Notes under the pieces: model-generated
The model's input: the letters and a program-made list of their open reading frames with translations, nothing else
The model's database searches: none
Told to the model about the DNA's origin: nothing
Program-made: the position numbers and the translations under genes
Source: Misgurnus anguillicaudatus
Taxonomy: Eukaryota; Chordata; Actinopteri; Cypriniformes; Cobitidae
Direction: 5' to 3'
Assembly: GCF_027580225.2 (NCBI RefSeq)
Contig: NC_073348.2
Location: 41,147,501-41,211,500, forward strand
DNA length: 64,000 bases
Shown: positions 21,413 through 43,788 of the stretch, one piece after another
Position numbering within the stretch: the stretch's first letter is position 1
How the letters are laid out: each line of letters starts with the position of its first letter

Positions 21413-22500
21413 AAGGGAGAGTGGGGTAAGATGAGCCGATTTTTACATATGTGGCCTTCTTTGCATGAAAAACTGAGACAGAAGTCAAACAAAAACATCA
21501 ACCTTTATTTAAGGATGTCTCGTGTCAAATGAAATGATAAGAATGCCTTAATAACAAAAGGGCTTTGAAAAAAAGTGCTCTTGTGGCTCAACCTTCCCCA
21601 GCTGAGGGGTAAACTGACCCACTGACTTTTTTGTTTAAACCTGAACATAGTTTAAAAATTTGCACTTTTCTTAAATTTCATTTTAAAGGTGCCAAATAAT
21701 GCATTGAAATAATATGTTAAATTGTTCTTTGATATTTACATAGAAGGTATGTAACTTTATTAAGTGCAAAATTTGTCCAGAAACGTTTTTACATGTTCAT
21801 TTACAACCCTAGGAATTGTCATTTGAATGAAATTGTCGTTATTTGCCCTATTTGGAAGGGTAATAATGATAATAACAATAATAATGTTGATTGCTCTGCG
21901 GCTCATGCCAGCAGTAGCTCTGTGTGTGTGTGTAAACAGATCTTATGTTTGAGTCTGTATCAGATGAAATACAGATTTTGAGGAACAATTTATTGTTTGA
22001 TGATTGTTAATGGACGTTTCTGAGTGGTAAGTTTGTTTTGTCAGTATGGACCTGCAAAACGCCAAATGCATAAAATAAAAATGTATTAAAATTGTAATGT
22101 CTTGGCATGATATGTTTTCTAAAATGTTTAAAAATGAACAAATCAGTTGTGCGAAACTACACAGAATTTTTTTTTAACTAAACATATTCAGTGGTTTCAG
22201 TAACACCATTTTGGGAAAACTGCCTATAGTAATTCAGGTTAATCTTTAGCTAAATCATTCACATGGTTTTTTATTCATTAGCCTATCACCAATATATTTG
22301 GTATAAATATTTAGACCTGGATAAATCTGCTTTGACATAACAGCCATTATACCTGGCATGTATAAATTTTACTTTGATAGGATAAAAACAGTTTTTTGTA
22401 AAAAAAAATCATACTTAACTATTTAACTTGAGCTTCTCATTACCATAGCCATAGCCATTGCCTAGATAAGGGGGGGGGGGGGTCAACTTTGCTCTCCCCT
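21413..22500. mobile_element. 1.09-kb element with opposed AGGGAGAG ends
   Basis: The left end is 'agggagagtggggtaagatgagcc' and the reverse complement of the right end is 'aggggagagcaaagttgacc' followed by a poly-C run (poly-G on this strand, about 22470-22483). The interior contains a 'ccccagctgaggggtaaactgaccc' motif. I read it as a non-autonomous DNA transposon. No transposase frame was found. Confidence 0.5.
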
Positions 22501-23021
22501 AAACTTTGAACACATTTTAAATGTACAGTATATTAAGTAAAAAATTATAATTTATATTAAATCCATAAATAATGTATTGATTCATGTTTGTCACTTCATA
22601 TATTCAAGAAATTCATCAGATATTTTACACAATGTGCTTAAGAAAAATTAACAATAAAGAAAAATAATAAATTATGTTTGCATTTTATATCAGGATTGAA
22701 AATGACTAATAGATGTTTTTTCTCACTTATTTTACCATTCAGTTGTTTTATCACATATAGATCAATTTTATTGTTTACACCATCATCGAGAACCTCGACT
22801 TTATATCAAATAAGAAAAAATAAAGATCTTTGCTATTTTCTCAGTTGGTGATTTTATAAACCTACTCATTAGTCATCATGATTCATAAATGATTGATATG
22901 TTTAAAGAGTTTGTCATGTATTTATTTCCGTGTATAATCATTAAGTATTGTGTTTTAATTGGCTGATGAGTGTTGATAGTTCCTCGTTTAAAAACCAGGA
23001 AATATATTCACAGCAGCGGAT

Positions 23022-23105
23022 GTTCACACGCGCGCGCACACACACGCACGCACGCGCGCGGATGATGGTGTTCATTAGTAACGCGTGAATCGATCTCGAT
23101 CTATA

Positions 23106-23110
<5 letters not shown>
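23022..23110 (+). promoter_or_regulatory. vasp: vasp promoter/leader with CpG-rich tract
   Basis: A run of alternating CG/CA/GC dinucleotides (23022-23062) lies about 45 bases upstream of the vasp start codon in an otherwise AT-rich area. It is the only CpG-dense patch near the gene, so it is taken as the proximal promoter or 5' UTR. No TATA box stands out. The tract can adopt Z-DNA in principle. Confidence 0.5.
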
Positions 23111-30625
<7,515 letters not shown>

Positions 30626-31384
30626 CTGCGCAGACCTGTTTCACACCTGACACACGGATGAAGGAAGCTCTGATCGCAACCACAAACAGAACAGTTTCAT
30701 TCTTGTGATCTCAAAATCACACGCTTGCCTTTATTTTTATTGTTTTATTCATGAAGTATCAGGCTGAATATGAATGTACTCTATTAGAAGTATTTTAATA
30801 TACCATTGTGTGTTTTAATCTCAGCACATTTCGTCTTGTTTACGTGTAACTAGTTCACTTTTTTTGCGTGTGATAATGTGTCTTTTTTATTATTTTCGAA
30901 ACTAGTTTACATGTTGTTTACATGTTTAAAAAGAGGAAAATGTGAGGTTCTATATAAGAGCAAAAGTATTTTATCTAAGTTGAATGACATCATGTTTAAT
31001 ATGATGTATGAGTGATGTCAGAGGTTTGTGTGTATGTGAAGCTCTTGCGTGTTTGCAGTGTGTGTTTGTGCTTTAATGCTGTTTCATCACCAGCACAGTG
31101 TATGTCACTAACAATAAAATACTATGGTTTTACCATGATTCATGTAAGTTACAGGCTTTATGATATTATCAGCAGAGTACAGAACATACATACAGAATAG
31201 TAAACATGCATTATGGTCATAACAAATAAACAAGAAAACAAAAGAAAAAACATAGGCTACATTAAAAAAAAGAGTATGAGTGCGTGCTGATTATGATGAC
31301 GTAACATGTCATTGATTTACAGACTGTTCTCTGATCCGCTGTGCAAATAAAACCGTTTGGTTGTGTAAATACTGATCTCAGAGC
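30626..31384 (+). other. vasp 3' UTR and short vasp-akt2 spacer
   Basis: AATAAA signals lie at 31113-31118 and 31346-31351. The first is the likelier vasp polyadenylation signal. Nothing else is recognised. The akt2 promoter begins within about 300 bases, so the two genes are tightly spaced head to tail. Confidence 0.6.
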
Positions 31385-31629
31385 AGCGCCTCCCTACCTG
31401 TGTAACCGCTGAAGCAACGGACTGAACTGATCCGAGAGCAGCGAGGGCGGGGCCAGTGACGTCGCTGCCGCTGAACTCTGGACGCGAGCGTGTTGAATTC
31501 GCTCTCGATCCGGATCAAGACGCGATAAATGAAGCGATAAACGCGCTTTACATCTGAGATCTGAAAAATGATTCGCGATTCATTCATTGTTTGTGTGGAA
31601 ACGAACGCGTTAGCACAGACAGCAAGCAG
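31385..31629 (+). promoter_or_regulatory. akt2: akt2 CpG promoter and probable non-coding first exon
   Basis: This GC- and CpG-rich patch contains a GC box (GGGCGGGGCC, about 31445) and a CRE core (TGACGTC, 31457-31463). It ends with CAG|GTAGTT at 31627-31635, a plausible donor for a leader exon that would splice to the exon holding the akt2 start codon. Mammalian AKT genes also have 5'-UTR introns. The 128-codon open frame on the opposite strand here is not conserved protein. Confidence 0.55.
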
Positions 31630-33225
31630 GTAGTTTGCATAAATCACTAAATTAACTAGTTTAACTAGCGGATTTCTCTTTGTTCTCTCACATTTTTTAA
31701 ACTGTATTGAAGCGTTATTTGACTTGTAATGATGTAAAGTGAGTTGTGTGTTACCCAGACCCAAAGTTCACATGGTAAGTTTGTTTGTTCAGGTAAGTTA
31801 GCTTAGCTTCATCTAATAGCTTTACATGAGAAACTAGCTCACTGCTTGTTAACATTTTATTGTGTCATACAAAGTGTTTTCTTTAAGTGAGATTCTGACA
31901 GTAATGCTACATATTTAGTACCTAAAAGCTACAGCCATGGGGTTTTTTGGTTATGTACTATGTGTAATACCATGGTATACCTTAGCGTATATGTAACACT
32001 AGGATTTCAGCAGTAACAACATAAACAAACGGTTTTCGTGGAACAAACGTAACTTCCGGTAAACTCCGCTAATAATCAATAACAACAGAGTCCTTTTAGA
32101 GGAGTTTATTTCTGATAACAAGATAAATAAACAACACTTAAATTACAGTTTAAATCATAACTAAAGCTTATCAAAAACGACACTGACTGAACTAGCGCTA
32201 CTGTGTAAAATGTGTTCTATATAATCTATACAACTACAGATCGGCTGCCAAACCTCTCTTCGCATAGCGCTGATCCATGATCACCATCTCCCCTCGCCTT
32301 TAAGAAACCAAAATATTTGTTATTTTTTATTTGAAGAGGTTGTTCCAGAGTTTAGTTTATCCACTAGCCTGATCATAAAACAAACAGAGACCAGATGTTA
32401 AGTTCTGTCCAGACGCATAACCGTGTCAACCCGGGTGTCTTTAAATTAATGAAACCGTCTATACGTCAAAGTGACGTGAAATAAGGTCTGTCTGACTTCA
32501 TGTTGGGCTGCGCAGACTGATCGACGGCTGACTTAAAGCAGTGCATGCCGGTTAGACATTTTGATTCTGATGATCACTGATGACAACGGTCAAGTGCATT
32601 TCATGTTTAATCAAACCTTCAGTTCCACTAATAAACATTATAAATGTATGTTTTTATAACAGGTAAAACTCCTTAATATGCATAAATATGTTATATTGTG
32701 CCATGTAAATAATTAAAAATGAATGTAAGTGGAAGACAAAACTCTTATTTGTATTTCAATAATTTAGGCATATGTTTCTTGTTATTTTCAGACATACAGT
32801 ATCTAAAATATTCAATATAAATTGTTTCAGGATGGAACTTTTATTAAATGAATAGTTTTTTGACAAATTCACCATCTAATCACCTGATTCGCGATAAAAA
32901 ATAAAACACGGCGCACACGTCACTATGGCAAGCAGCAGGTGTCCGACTTGACGGCTGCGTCTTTAACTCCTCATCTTTAACTGTGCTAGCGACAAACCAC
33001 ATCGATCGGTTTGTGCAGTGCCGCGCCGCATGAACTCGAACACACTTCTTGTTTTCTGATACGTTACTGTAGTGTGTTGGGAAGTTAAAAGGCCTGCAAA
33101 CAGTGTGTCATCTGCATTGAAAAGATATGAAATATTCTGGAGCAAACTTTTAAGCTTTGTTTTGTGTTTTGAAGGACTTATTAAAGGGACGTGTCTGTCA
33201 ATCAGCCCTTTAGCCCCGCCCCATC

Positions 33226-36610
<3,385 letters not shown>

Positions 36611-37240
36611 TGACCGCTTGAATCCGGTTCACACAGAGAGAAGATCATCTCTGAATCCCAACCAGCAGCCGAAAGAGCAATAACAGCAGTGACCATCCCA
36701 TCATCATCATCATCATCATCATCACTATAGAAACCAACAGCACTAAAGATTATTTTGGACTTCTGCACCGAGTGAATGAAACACATTGAATAATGCGATC
36801 TGGAGGGTGGACAGGTGCTGTCAAATGTGATGACTGAAGTTTGACAAACACTGATGCTGTATTTAAGTGTCATCATTGTCATTATAATCATACATGCGGA
36901 TTGTATGTTTTGATCTAATTATTATGGCAATTATACCATATTGTGTGAGCACAAAAACACAAGTTTACACAAAACAACACTATGCTACAACATTAAAGAC
37001 TTTTCAGGCAGCAGTGTGTTTCTGGCTCTTAAATATGTGCAACTTCCCGTCAAAAACTCAAGCTGTTAGTTTCAACATCTACACATGATGATAATACAGT
37101 TTAACTAGTTTGAAAGTTTCCTGTGGACATGCATGATAAACATGTCAAGGACTCATTCTCATGTAATCCTCCTGTCGTCCCTAAGTTTGCAGCACTACAT
37201 TATTTCTTGTGTCATAATAAAGCATTAAACACATCAGACA
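36611..37240 (+). other. akt2: akt2 3' UTR with (ATC)n tract and polyadenylation signal
   Basis: The 3' UTR starts after the TGA at 36608-36610. It contains an ATC repeat (about 36698-36724) and AATAAA at 37216-37221, after which the transcript probably ends. The opposite-strand open frame across the ATC tract (poly-Asp) is a shadow. Confidence 0.65.
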
Positions 37241-38200
37241 TCATCCTTTTGTTTTCAATTATATATCAATGACAAATATTAACCTTTATGCACTTGTGTA
37301 GGGATATAGTTTAATCAGTATGGGAGTTCACAACCTTGAGCTAAACTAAAACCATTTCTGGTTAAACTCTTCTCACCTAAACATGTTAAGAACCCAAAAT
37401 AATATTACATTCAACATCAATATTTTTACATTGCGTATCAGAAAACACATTTAACTGACAGACAATACGTTTTTTTAACTGGCAGTCACATTGATAACTA
37501 CTAACATGACAATAATCATTGTAGCAAACAAAGTACAAAATATTTTGAAGAAAACAAAAATAAAATAAAAAAGAGAAGGAAATAAGGTATGATATCATCA
37601 TACAACACTGCACACTGCAAAAAATGATTTTCAAGAAAAACTGCTTAGTATTTTTGTCTTGTTTTCAGTAAAAATATCAAAAACATTCTTAAATTCAGAT
37701 GCTTTTTCTTGATGAGCAAAACGACCCAAGAAAAAAAGTCCCGTCTTCAGACCAAAAAAATAAATAAAATTTAAGTGATTTTGTGCATAAAACAAGCAAA
37801 AAAATCTTGATTTTTTTCTTAAACACTAAATTCAAGAAAAATCTGTCGTTTTGCTCATCAAGAAAAAGCATCTTAATTTAAGAATTTTTTGATATTTTTA
37901 CTGAAAACAAGACAAAAATACGTGCAAAAATGACGTTCTTAGTATTTTTGTCTTATTTTCAGTACAAATATCTAAAAATTCTTACATTAACATTTATTAT
38001 CTTGATGAGCAAAATGACCTAAGAAAAAATCTAGTTTTTAGCCAAAAAAGTATGAAATTTACTTAAAACAAGCAAAACTCTTGAAATAAGTTTACTTTTT
38101 TTAAAAACACTTAATTCAAGAAACATTTTCTCACTCCATTGGCATATATTTTTGCTTGTTTTAAGAACAAATTCACTTAAATTTTATAATTTTAACGGTA
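37241..38200. mobile_element. akt2-nhlrc3 spacer with two adjacent palindromic elements
   Basis: After about 370 bases of plain AT-rich DNA, 37615-37930 and 37930-38190 hold two tandem members of the family seen at 15478-15736 and 20935-21226. Landmarks are 'ttagtatttttgtcttgttttcag', 'cttgatgagcaaaa' and 'aagaaaaagcatctt', which recur in both orientations. No gene is present. Confidence 0.65.
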
Positions 38201-38215
38201 ATGATGTAAAAGGGG

Positions 38216-38330
38216 GCGTGACGTCCGCTGTCACTCTAAGCCAATCAGGTGGGTGTGTTTGTCACGTGATGAAGAGCGGAAGTGTAGCACTGTAGAGTAG
38301 CAGTCGGTGTTTTGTTTGACATTAATCTCT
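38216..38330 (+). promoter_or_regulatory. nhlrc3: Compact nhlrc3 promoter
   Basis: Within 115 bases upstream of the start codon are GTGACGTCC (CRE-like, 38219-38227), CCAAT (38241-38245), GTCACGTGAT (38261-38270, an E-box of the CLEAR/TFEB type) and CGGAAGTG (ETS-like, 38277-38284). The order and tight spacing fit a CpG/TATA-less housekeeping promoter. The factor assignments are inferences from consensus motifs. Confidence 0.6.
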
Positions 38331-41010
38331 ATGAGAAGAAGGAATTACTGCTGTTTTATTGCTGTTGTCATGGCACTAATTATCTTTATAATGTTTCTGT
38401 GTGGATCGATCAGCTCTCACGTGAGTTCTGTGTCAGATCCGGAATAACATCGAGCGCTCAATCGAGCTTTCACACTTCTGTTTATTTGTTTCGATCACGA
38501 GTGTATATTCTGTGACTCTTTTAAAGTACTCTTACACGAGACACTAATGCTGTCAGATAGTAATACCATGCTACTCATTAACATATCATTTACCATGCAA
38601 GGTGTTTCAGAGAATACCATAGTACACGGTATTACTGTGGTGTCTACTAAAGCAGCTCGGTTGTGTTTGTATTTCTGGGGGGCTGACAGTCAAATCTATA
38701 ATCTGATAATGTTTGGGGTTTTTATAATCAGATTTGATCTGAGATTGCAGATGTGCTTGTCAAACTGATTGGTTCACTGTGTTTCAGATAAGCATTGCAT
38801 CAGCTAAAAGTGACTTTAGGGTTTCTGGAAAGGTGTTATACAAACTGGACATCTCGTGGCCCAAACAGCCGGAGTATTTCACAGGTCAGGTGTTTGGGGT
38901 GGCTGTCAATCATCTCTCTGGTTTGGTGTATGTGGCACAGGTGAGTAAACCGTCCGTCCTCTCACCACAACCGTTACCAACATCCAGATATTCATGTTTG
39001 ATCCATGCAGAGAGGAGATAATATCCCTAAAGTGTTGGTGTTCAGCACGGATGGAGACTTCGTACAAGCGTGGAACACCACCACCCTGGAAATGCCTCAT
39101 GGGATTTTCCTTGCCAATGTTTCATCTGACCCATCGCTGTGGATCACAGATGTTGGGAATGGTTGGTCTGATCTTCCTTTCTTTTTTTATCCACCTGATG
39201 CCATGAGCTGGCAGAAAACTCAAGTCTGTAACTCTCGGCTTGTGCGTTCAGGGCCGTACGGACACACGATAAAGCAGTATTCCCCGTCAGGAAAGCTGCT
39301 CCAGGTGCTGGGATCTCCCGGAAAAGCCGGATCTTCTCTCATTCCCCTCCAGTTCGACCAGCCGGCTGAGATATTCGTGCACAATTCCGGAGAAATCTAC
39401 ATGGTGGACGGAGACGGGGGAATAAACAACCGTCTGATTAAACTCTCTAAAGGTCTGATGTTCAGCAGCTCGCTGTAGTTTTGTGTTGATGGATTTGCTG
39501 ATGTGTTTTTATTGATCAGATCTGCAGGTGCTGTGGATGCACGGTGAGAAAGGACAAGGACTCGCTCAGTTTTATATCCCTCATAGTGTGGCAGTGGACG
39601 ACTTCCAGCGGGTTTGTGTCTATGTGCCACATATTTATCCAGGATTCAAGATATCTGCTTGTTTTTATGTTGATATAAAACGAATCTGCTTTTGCTTTAG
39701 TGGAGTTTTTTATGAGGTCTCTTTCTGTTTGTGATTCGTGAAAGAAAAAACAACTATGACAGAGCTTTCATTTGAGTTTTTCTCCATAAGTAAATATTTA
39801 ATGTTAAATATGGCTATGAATAATGATTTTATATGCAGTTTCATGTTTTGTGTGCTCATTTTTCAGGTTTGGGTAGCAGACAGAGGAAATAAACGCATTC
39901 AGGTGTTTAATTCAGTGACGGGTGACTGGTTGGGCTCATGGGGAAGCTGTTTTAAAGATGACGCACCATACTCTGTCAGGTAGGATGAGTCTTTTATGTG
40001 GAAAAAATAATAAAAATATCAAAGCAATGATAAATGAACTGTGGGGTATTTTGAGCTAAAACTTCAAATATGTACTCTGGGGACACCAAAGATTTATTTG
40101 ACATCTTAAAGGGGACATTTCACAAGACTTTTTAAGGAGATCAGGTAAATCTTTGGTGTCCCCGGATTGCATATCTGAGGTTTTATGTCAAAATACCCCA
40201 CAGATAATTTATTATAATAAGATGTTAAAATTGACACTTTGTAGGTGTGAGCAAAAATGTGCCGTTTTTGGGTGTGTCCTTTAAAATGCAAAAGAGCTGA
40301 TAAAATACAAACACTAATCGCAATGATGGTGGTTTGCTGAAATTTAAACTCAATTGTGCAGTGAATTATTTTCTCTCTCTCTCTGTGGTTGGATAGTGCA
40401 GACCCCTTAAGGATCCCCTTCTGACATCGCAAGGGGAGCTATTTTTTTCACATGGTGCAGAGAATGGTTTACCAAAACTAAGTTACTGGGTTGATCTTTT
40501 TCACATTTTCTAGGCAGACAGAAGCACGGTTGTTAGAAGCACATGTTTAGCACTTAAACATGATGTCAGATTTTAATCATATGTCCCCTTTAAAAAAACT
40601 CTCATAGTATGACCCCTTTAACCTCATAGAAATGCCACAATGAGACAACTTTTACATAAAAAACCTTGTTCATCATCTCACTATCCAGACTTTTGTAGAT
40701 TTGTCAGACAGCGTTCTGCAGTTTATAGTTGTTATGAACTTGTGTACATGTGTTTTAATGATCCTGTAGAGTCACACCAGATCAGAGGTTCCTGGTTGTA
40801 GCCCAGTTAAACATCAATCAGATCACACTGCTGGAGGCTCCACCTGTTGGAATAATCGGTCAATGTCAGGTGATCAGCACCATACAGCTGGCAGAGGACA
40901 TCAAACCTCATCTGGTAGATCTGGATCAGAGCAATGGTGATCTTTATGTGGCAGAAATCGGTGCCAATCAGGCTCAAAGGTTTATTCCTGTAACAGGAGG
41001 GACTGTTTAA
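38331..41010 (+). CDS. nhlrc3: nhlrc3: NHL repeat-containing protein 3
   Basis: Exons: 38331-38420, 38788-38940, 39011-39161, 39252-39452, 39520-39611, 39867-39979, 40770-41010; total 1041 nt, 346 aa (human 347). Exon 1 encodes a basic start (MRRRNYCC) and a hydrophobic stretch to residue 30, read as a signal peptide. The rest matches NHLRC3 closely, e.g. [56 protein letters not shown] and the C-terminal [15 protein letters not shown]. The four or so NHL strands predict a beta-propeller in the secretory or lysosomal compartment; the biochemical role is not established as far as I know. Intron 39162-39251 is 90 bases, in frame and without stop codons, with a weak donor (GTTGGT), so retention is possible. 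Phases agree elsewhere. Confidence 0.95.
40030..40620 (+). repeat. Dispersed element in nhlrc3 intron 6
   Basis: It contains an inner inverted repeat ('tactctggggacaccaaagatttat' near 40075 against 'taaatctttggtgtccccggattgcatat' near 40145). It then shares several motifs with the inverse copy at 3105-3420, such as 'ccttctgacatcgcaagggg' and 'ttactgggttgatcttttt'. This is most likely a composite of two related non-autonomous elements. Confidence 0.55.
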
Positions 41011-42065
41011 CTCTTACATAAAGAGCTCAATCTGGTGAAAATGATTGAAATTTTACAGCTGTTTGTTTTTAATCAGAAATTAATGTTTAGATGAGATGCA
41101 TACTGTATTTGTCATGGGTGTGATAAATGAAAGTTATTAATATAAAAGATATACTGTATGTGTAAACATCATTGGTAAATTCCACTCTGTCTTGTACAGT
41201 ATTTGTGTAACTGTATACAGCGTTGTGTATGGTTTGTATTTACAGGAATATGATGTTCTGATCTGTTTGGTACATATGTGCGTGTTTGGCTGACAACTTT
41301 TGTAAGGTGACTTTCCGTAAACATATTACCCAAATATTAATATTTAACAGATTTTAAATATGGTAAATGGCACTTTATATTTTGTTGAAAATGTGATTTA
41401 AGTGATGTTTTAAAATGTGCTGTGTTGCTGAGGAACCAAAAGTTGTTTTATTTATGTGAAACTTTGCTGAGTTTAGCGTCTGACTGCGGCAGTGACGTCA
41501 TCAGCAGGTCAGATGACGTGTTTTTGCCTATACATGGAATAGAAAAAGTTCTGTTTAAAAAAGTTATGAAGTCAGGTGACTGAGATAAAGTGTTATATGT
41601 GAATTAATTTTATATGCGTGTACTGTGTTTGTATAAATTGTTTAAATTGTAATTCTCTTTCAATTGTAATTAGCTTCGAATCAGAGCTAAATGGATAAAT
41701 GTAATTTACAGAAAATGAAGCCGACGTCGTGTCTGTTTAATAATAATAAATAAATAAATATGTTTGTATTTCAGTTCTTTCTAATGGAGTGTTGAACGCG
41801 GTTGAACGTCGATGCTGTGAAGTGAACGCGCACTTAAGAATGTCAACAATGAAGACGCGCGTGCCCAGTATGCGCTGCCCGAAATATTGCCTGCGCTGTA
41901 TATAAATCGTTGAGTAATCTTTCTGTTGTTTAGTATCAGTGCGATTTACAGTTAATTTCATTAAGTATGATTTCTAAATCTAGACGCTGATGTTTTGTTT
42001 CATTGTATTATGTGGATATTTCGTCGGGCTTTTTCACGGACAGCTGTGTGTGTTGTTTGATAAAC
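41011..42065 (+). promoter_or_regulatory. emsy: nhlrc3 3' UTR followed by emsy promoter region
   Basis: The nhlrc3 3' UTR follows the TAA at 41008-41010; AATAAA-type signals occur at about 41744-41757. From about 41790 the sequence becomes CpG-richer ('gaagacgcgcgtgcccagtatgcgctgcccg'), which I take as the emsy promoter. No other gene fits in this 1-kb spacer. Confidence 0.5.
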
Positions 42066-43371
42066 ATGGCGGAGCTGAAGGACTGCACAGAAATGAAGGT
42101 AAGAATAAATTTCATCTCGCAGTGCTCCACTGAAACCACACATTAATGATTGTAGTGATGATAAGCTGTGTTTTACTACACATCTTCACCTCAGGAGTCA
42201 ATGAAGAGTTTTACTGCTGTGTGAAACACTACAGATGCTACAGGCTAAAGCTAACATAGCTCTGACAATAAAAACTAATGATAGAAAACATCATTCAAAC
42301 ATCTTTATTATTGGTAGAACAGATTTATTCTTTAAAAGCATTCACGATTCATGCTCAATGTTCTGTTGTCGGATTAAATAATCTGCATTTGCTTCATTAA
42401 AACTGACGTGAAGAATTTTAATTTAATTCAAGATATTGTTCGTTTGATTCGTCGTGTCTGGATCTGTGACAAACACTGACCGTAGATCAGATCATAATAA
42501 ACACCCTTTAATCATGTGAGAGATCAGAATGAACACACATACAGAGAGGCTGATCTCCTATCAGACTAATATGTCAGAATAAAAACTGATGTCAGTCAGA
42601 GCCCGTGACGCTTTAACTCTTTAATCACCTCAATTCCTATGAGCAATTTCAGCGTTATGGATGTGACATTTTCACTTAAAAATTAAAAAAAAAATGTATT
42701 ACCAATATATTGAAGCATCTGTTTAAATTTTCTTAAACTTGTAATGTGATGAAAATGTCAGTCTATGCATGTGTTTTAATTGTGTTTGTGACAAAAAAAG
42801 AAACGTTTTGACAACATGCTTTGTAGGAATTCTGTGAATTAAAATGTGAAAAAAAGGTAATATTAATACTATTTGTGCTTTTATGAGGATAAACAACATT
42901 ATGGATGTGACCATTCTAAAAGCTGCACTTACTGCACTGATAAACACATTTGGACTTAAAGAGAGACCTCGAATGGGTATTTAAAGTGATAGTTCACAGA
43001 AAAATGAAAATTCTGTCATCAGTGTCTCATCCTCATGCTGTTGTAAATCTGTATGAGTTTAATTTCTCGGATGAACACAAAAAAAGATATTTTGATAAAT
43101 GATAGTAAGCACACAGCTGATGGTACCCATTGACTTCCATAGTAGGAAAAACAAATACGAAGGAATTCAATGGGTACCATCAACTGTGTGCTTACCATCA
43201 TTTATTAAAATATCTTCTTCATCCTTTATCACAGTACTTTCATAATGTTTGTTTTCCTACTATGGAACTATGGCAGTTTTATTACAAACATTCTTTGTTT
43301 TTTGGGTGAACTATCCCTTTAAACCACTAAATATTAACAACTAATATAACAGTATGGTTAAAACATCATGG

Positions 43372-43402
<31 letters not shown>

Positions 43403-43613
43403 CTGAAATAGTTCATTTTTGTATGGTGGTTAAAGATAATAACTAACCGCACTGCTGTTCTAAAGGAGGTTTTCATAGCTTAGTTTTTATAATAATGATG
43501 AACTTTATCTAAGCTGAGTCTAATAAACAACACATGATTATCAATCTGTTGTTCTTGAGATGACTGATGATGCGTTTCCTCTGCAGGATCTCTTGAAGAT
43601 TATTGGCTCTTAG
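42066..43613 (+). CDS. Upstream open reading frame in the emsy leader (19 aa)
   Basis: An ATG at 42066 opens MAELKDCTEMK, followed by a GT donor at 42099. Joining to the acceptor before 43587 continues DLLKIIGS and stops at 43611-43613. The second leader exon runs on to about 43661, and the main emsy start at 43789 lies in the next exon. The 19-residue peptide is thus a uORF rather than the N-terminus of EMSY, which matches other vertebrates when started at 43789. Its presence suggests translational control but the transcript start is not proven. Confidence 0.5.
42981..43322. mobile_element. TTAA-bounded 'AGTTCAC' element (full copy)
   Basis: The left end TTAAAGTGATAGTTCAC matches the reverse complement of the right end, TTAAAGGGATAGTTCAC. 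Long internal arms ('gatggtacccattgacttcc' / 'gaattcaatgggtaccatcaac') also pair. Further copies: 23466-23760, 53859-54126 and a 45-base remnant at 16564-16608. This is a non-autonomous element with TTAA target sites, in the emsy leader intron. Confidence 0.75.
43375..43399 (+). repeat. (AT)n microsatellite
   Basis: A short run of alternating AT in the emsy leader intron, directly after the TTAA-bounded element. Confidence 0.85.
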
Positions 43614-43788
43614 AGATACAAAGTGGTGAAAGTTTCCAGCATCAGTATTGCTTTGTCAGATGTGAGTGTGCTGTGATCATTTGTTAATCATTGAATGTAT
43701 TCAGTAATAATAATAATAATGTCAAATAATAATTTAGAATGTTGTTGTGAAGTTGATGATTCAGCAGGAAAAGCCGTTGACGGGCAGC

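Larger units (their letters stand above)
19061..23105. other. ovol3-vasp divergent intergenic region
   Basis: This 4-kb stretch separates two divergently transcribed genes and must hold both promoters. It contains GA tracts (19228-19264), a GT tract (19290-19322), the 'atgactttctaacatagt' palindromic element (about 20935-21226), a 1.09-kb element with opposed 'AGGGAGAG' ends (21413-22500) and a CpG-rich CG/CA tract just before vasp (23022-23062). No additional gene is visible. Confidence 0.6.

Noticed and set aside
31378..31764. 128-codon - strand open frame over the akt2 promoter
   Set aside because: CpG-rich promoter DNA with no protein similarity that I recognise.
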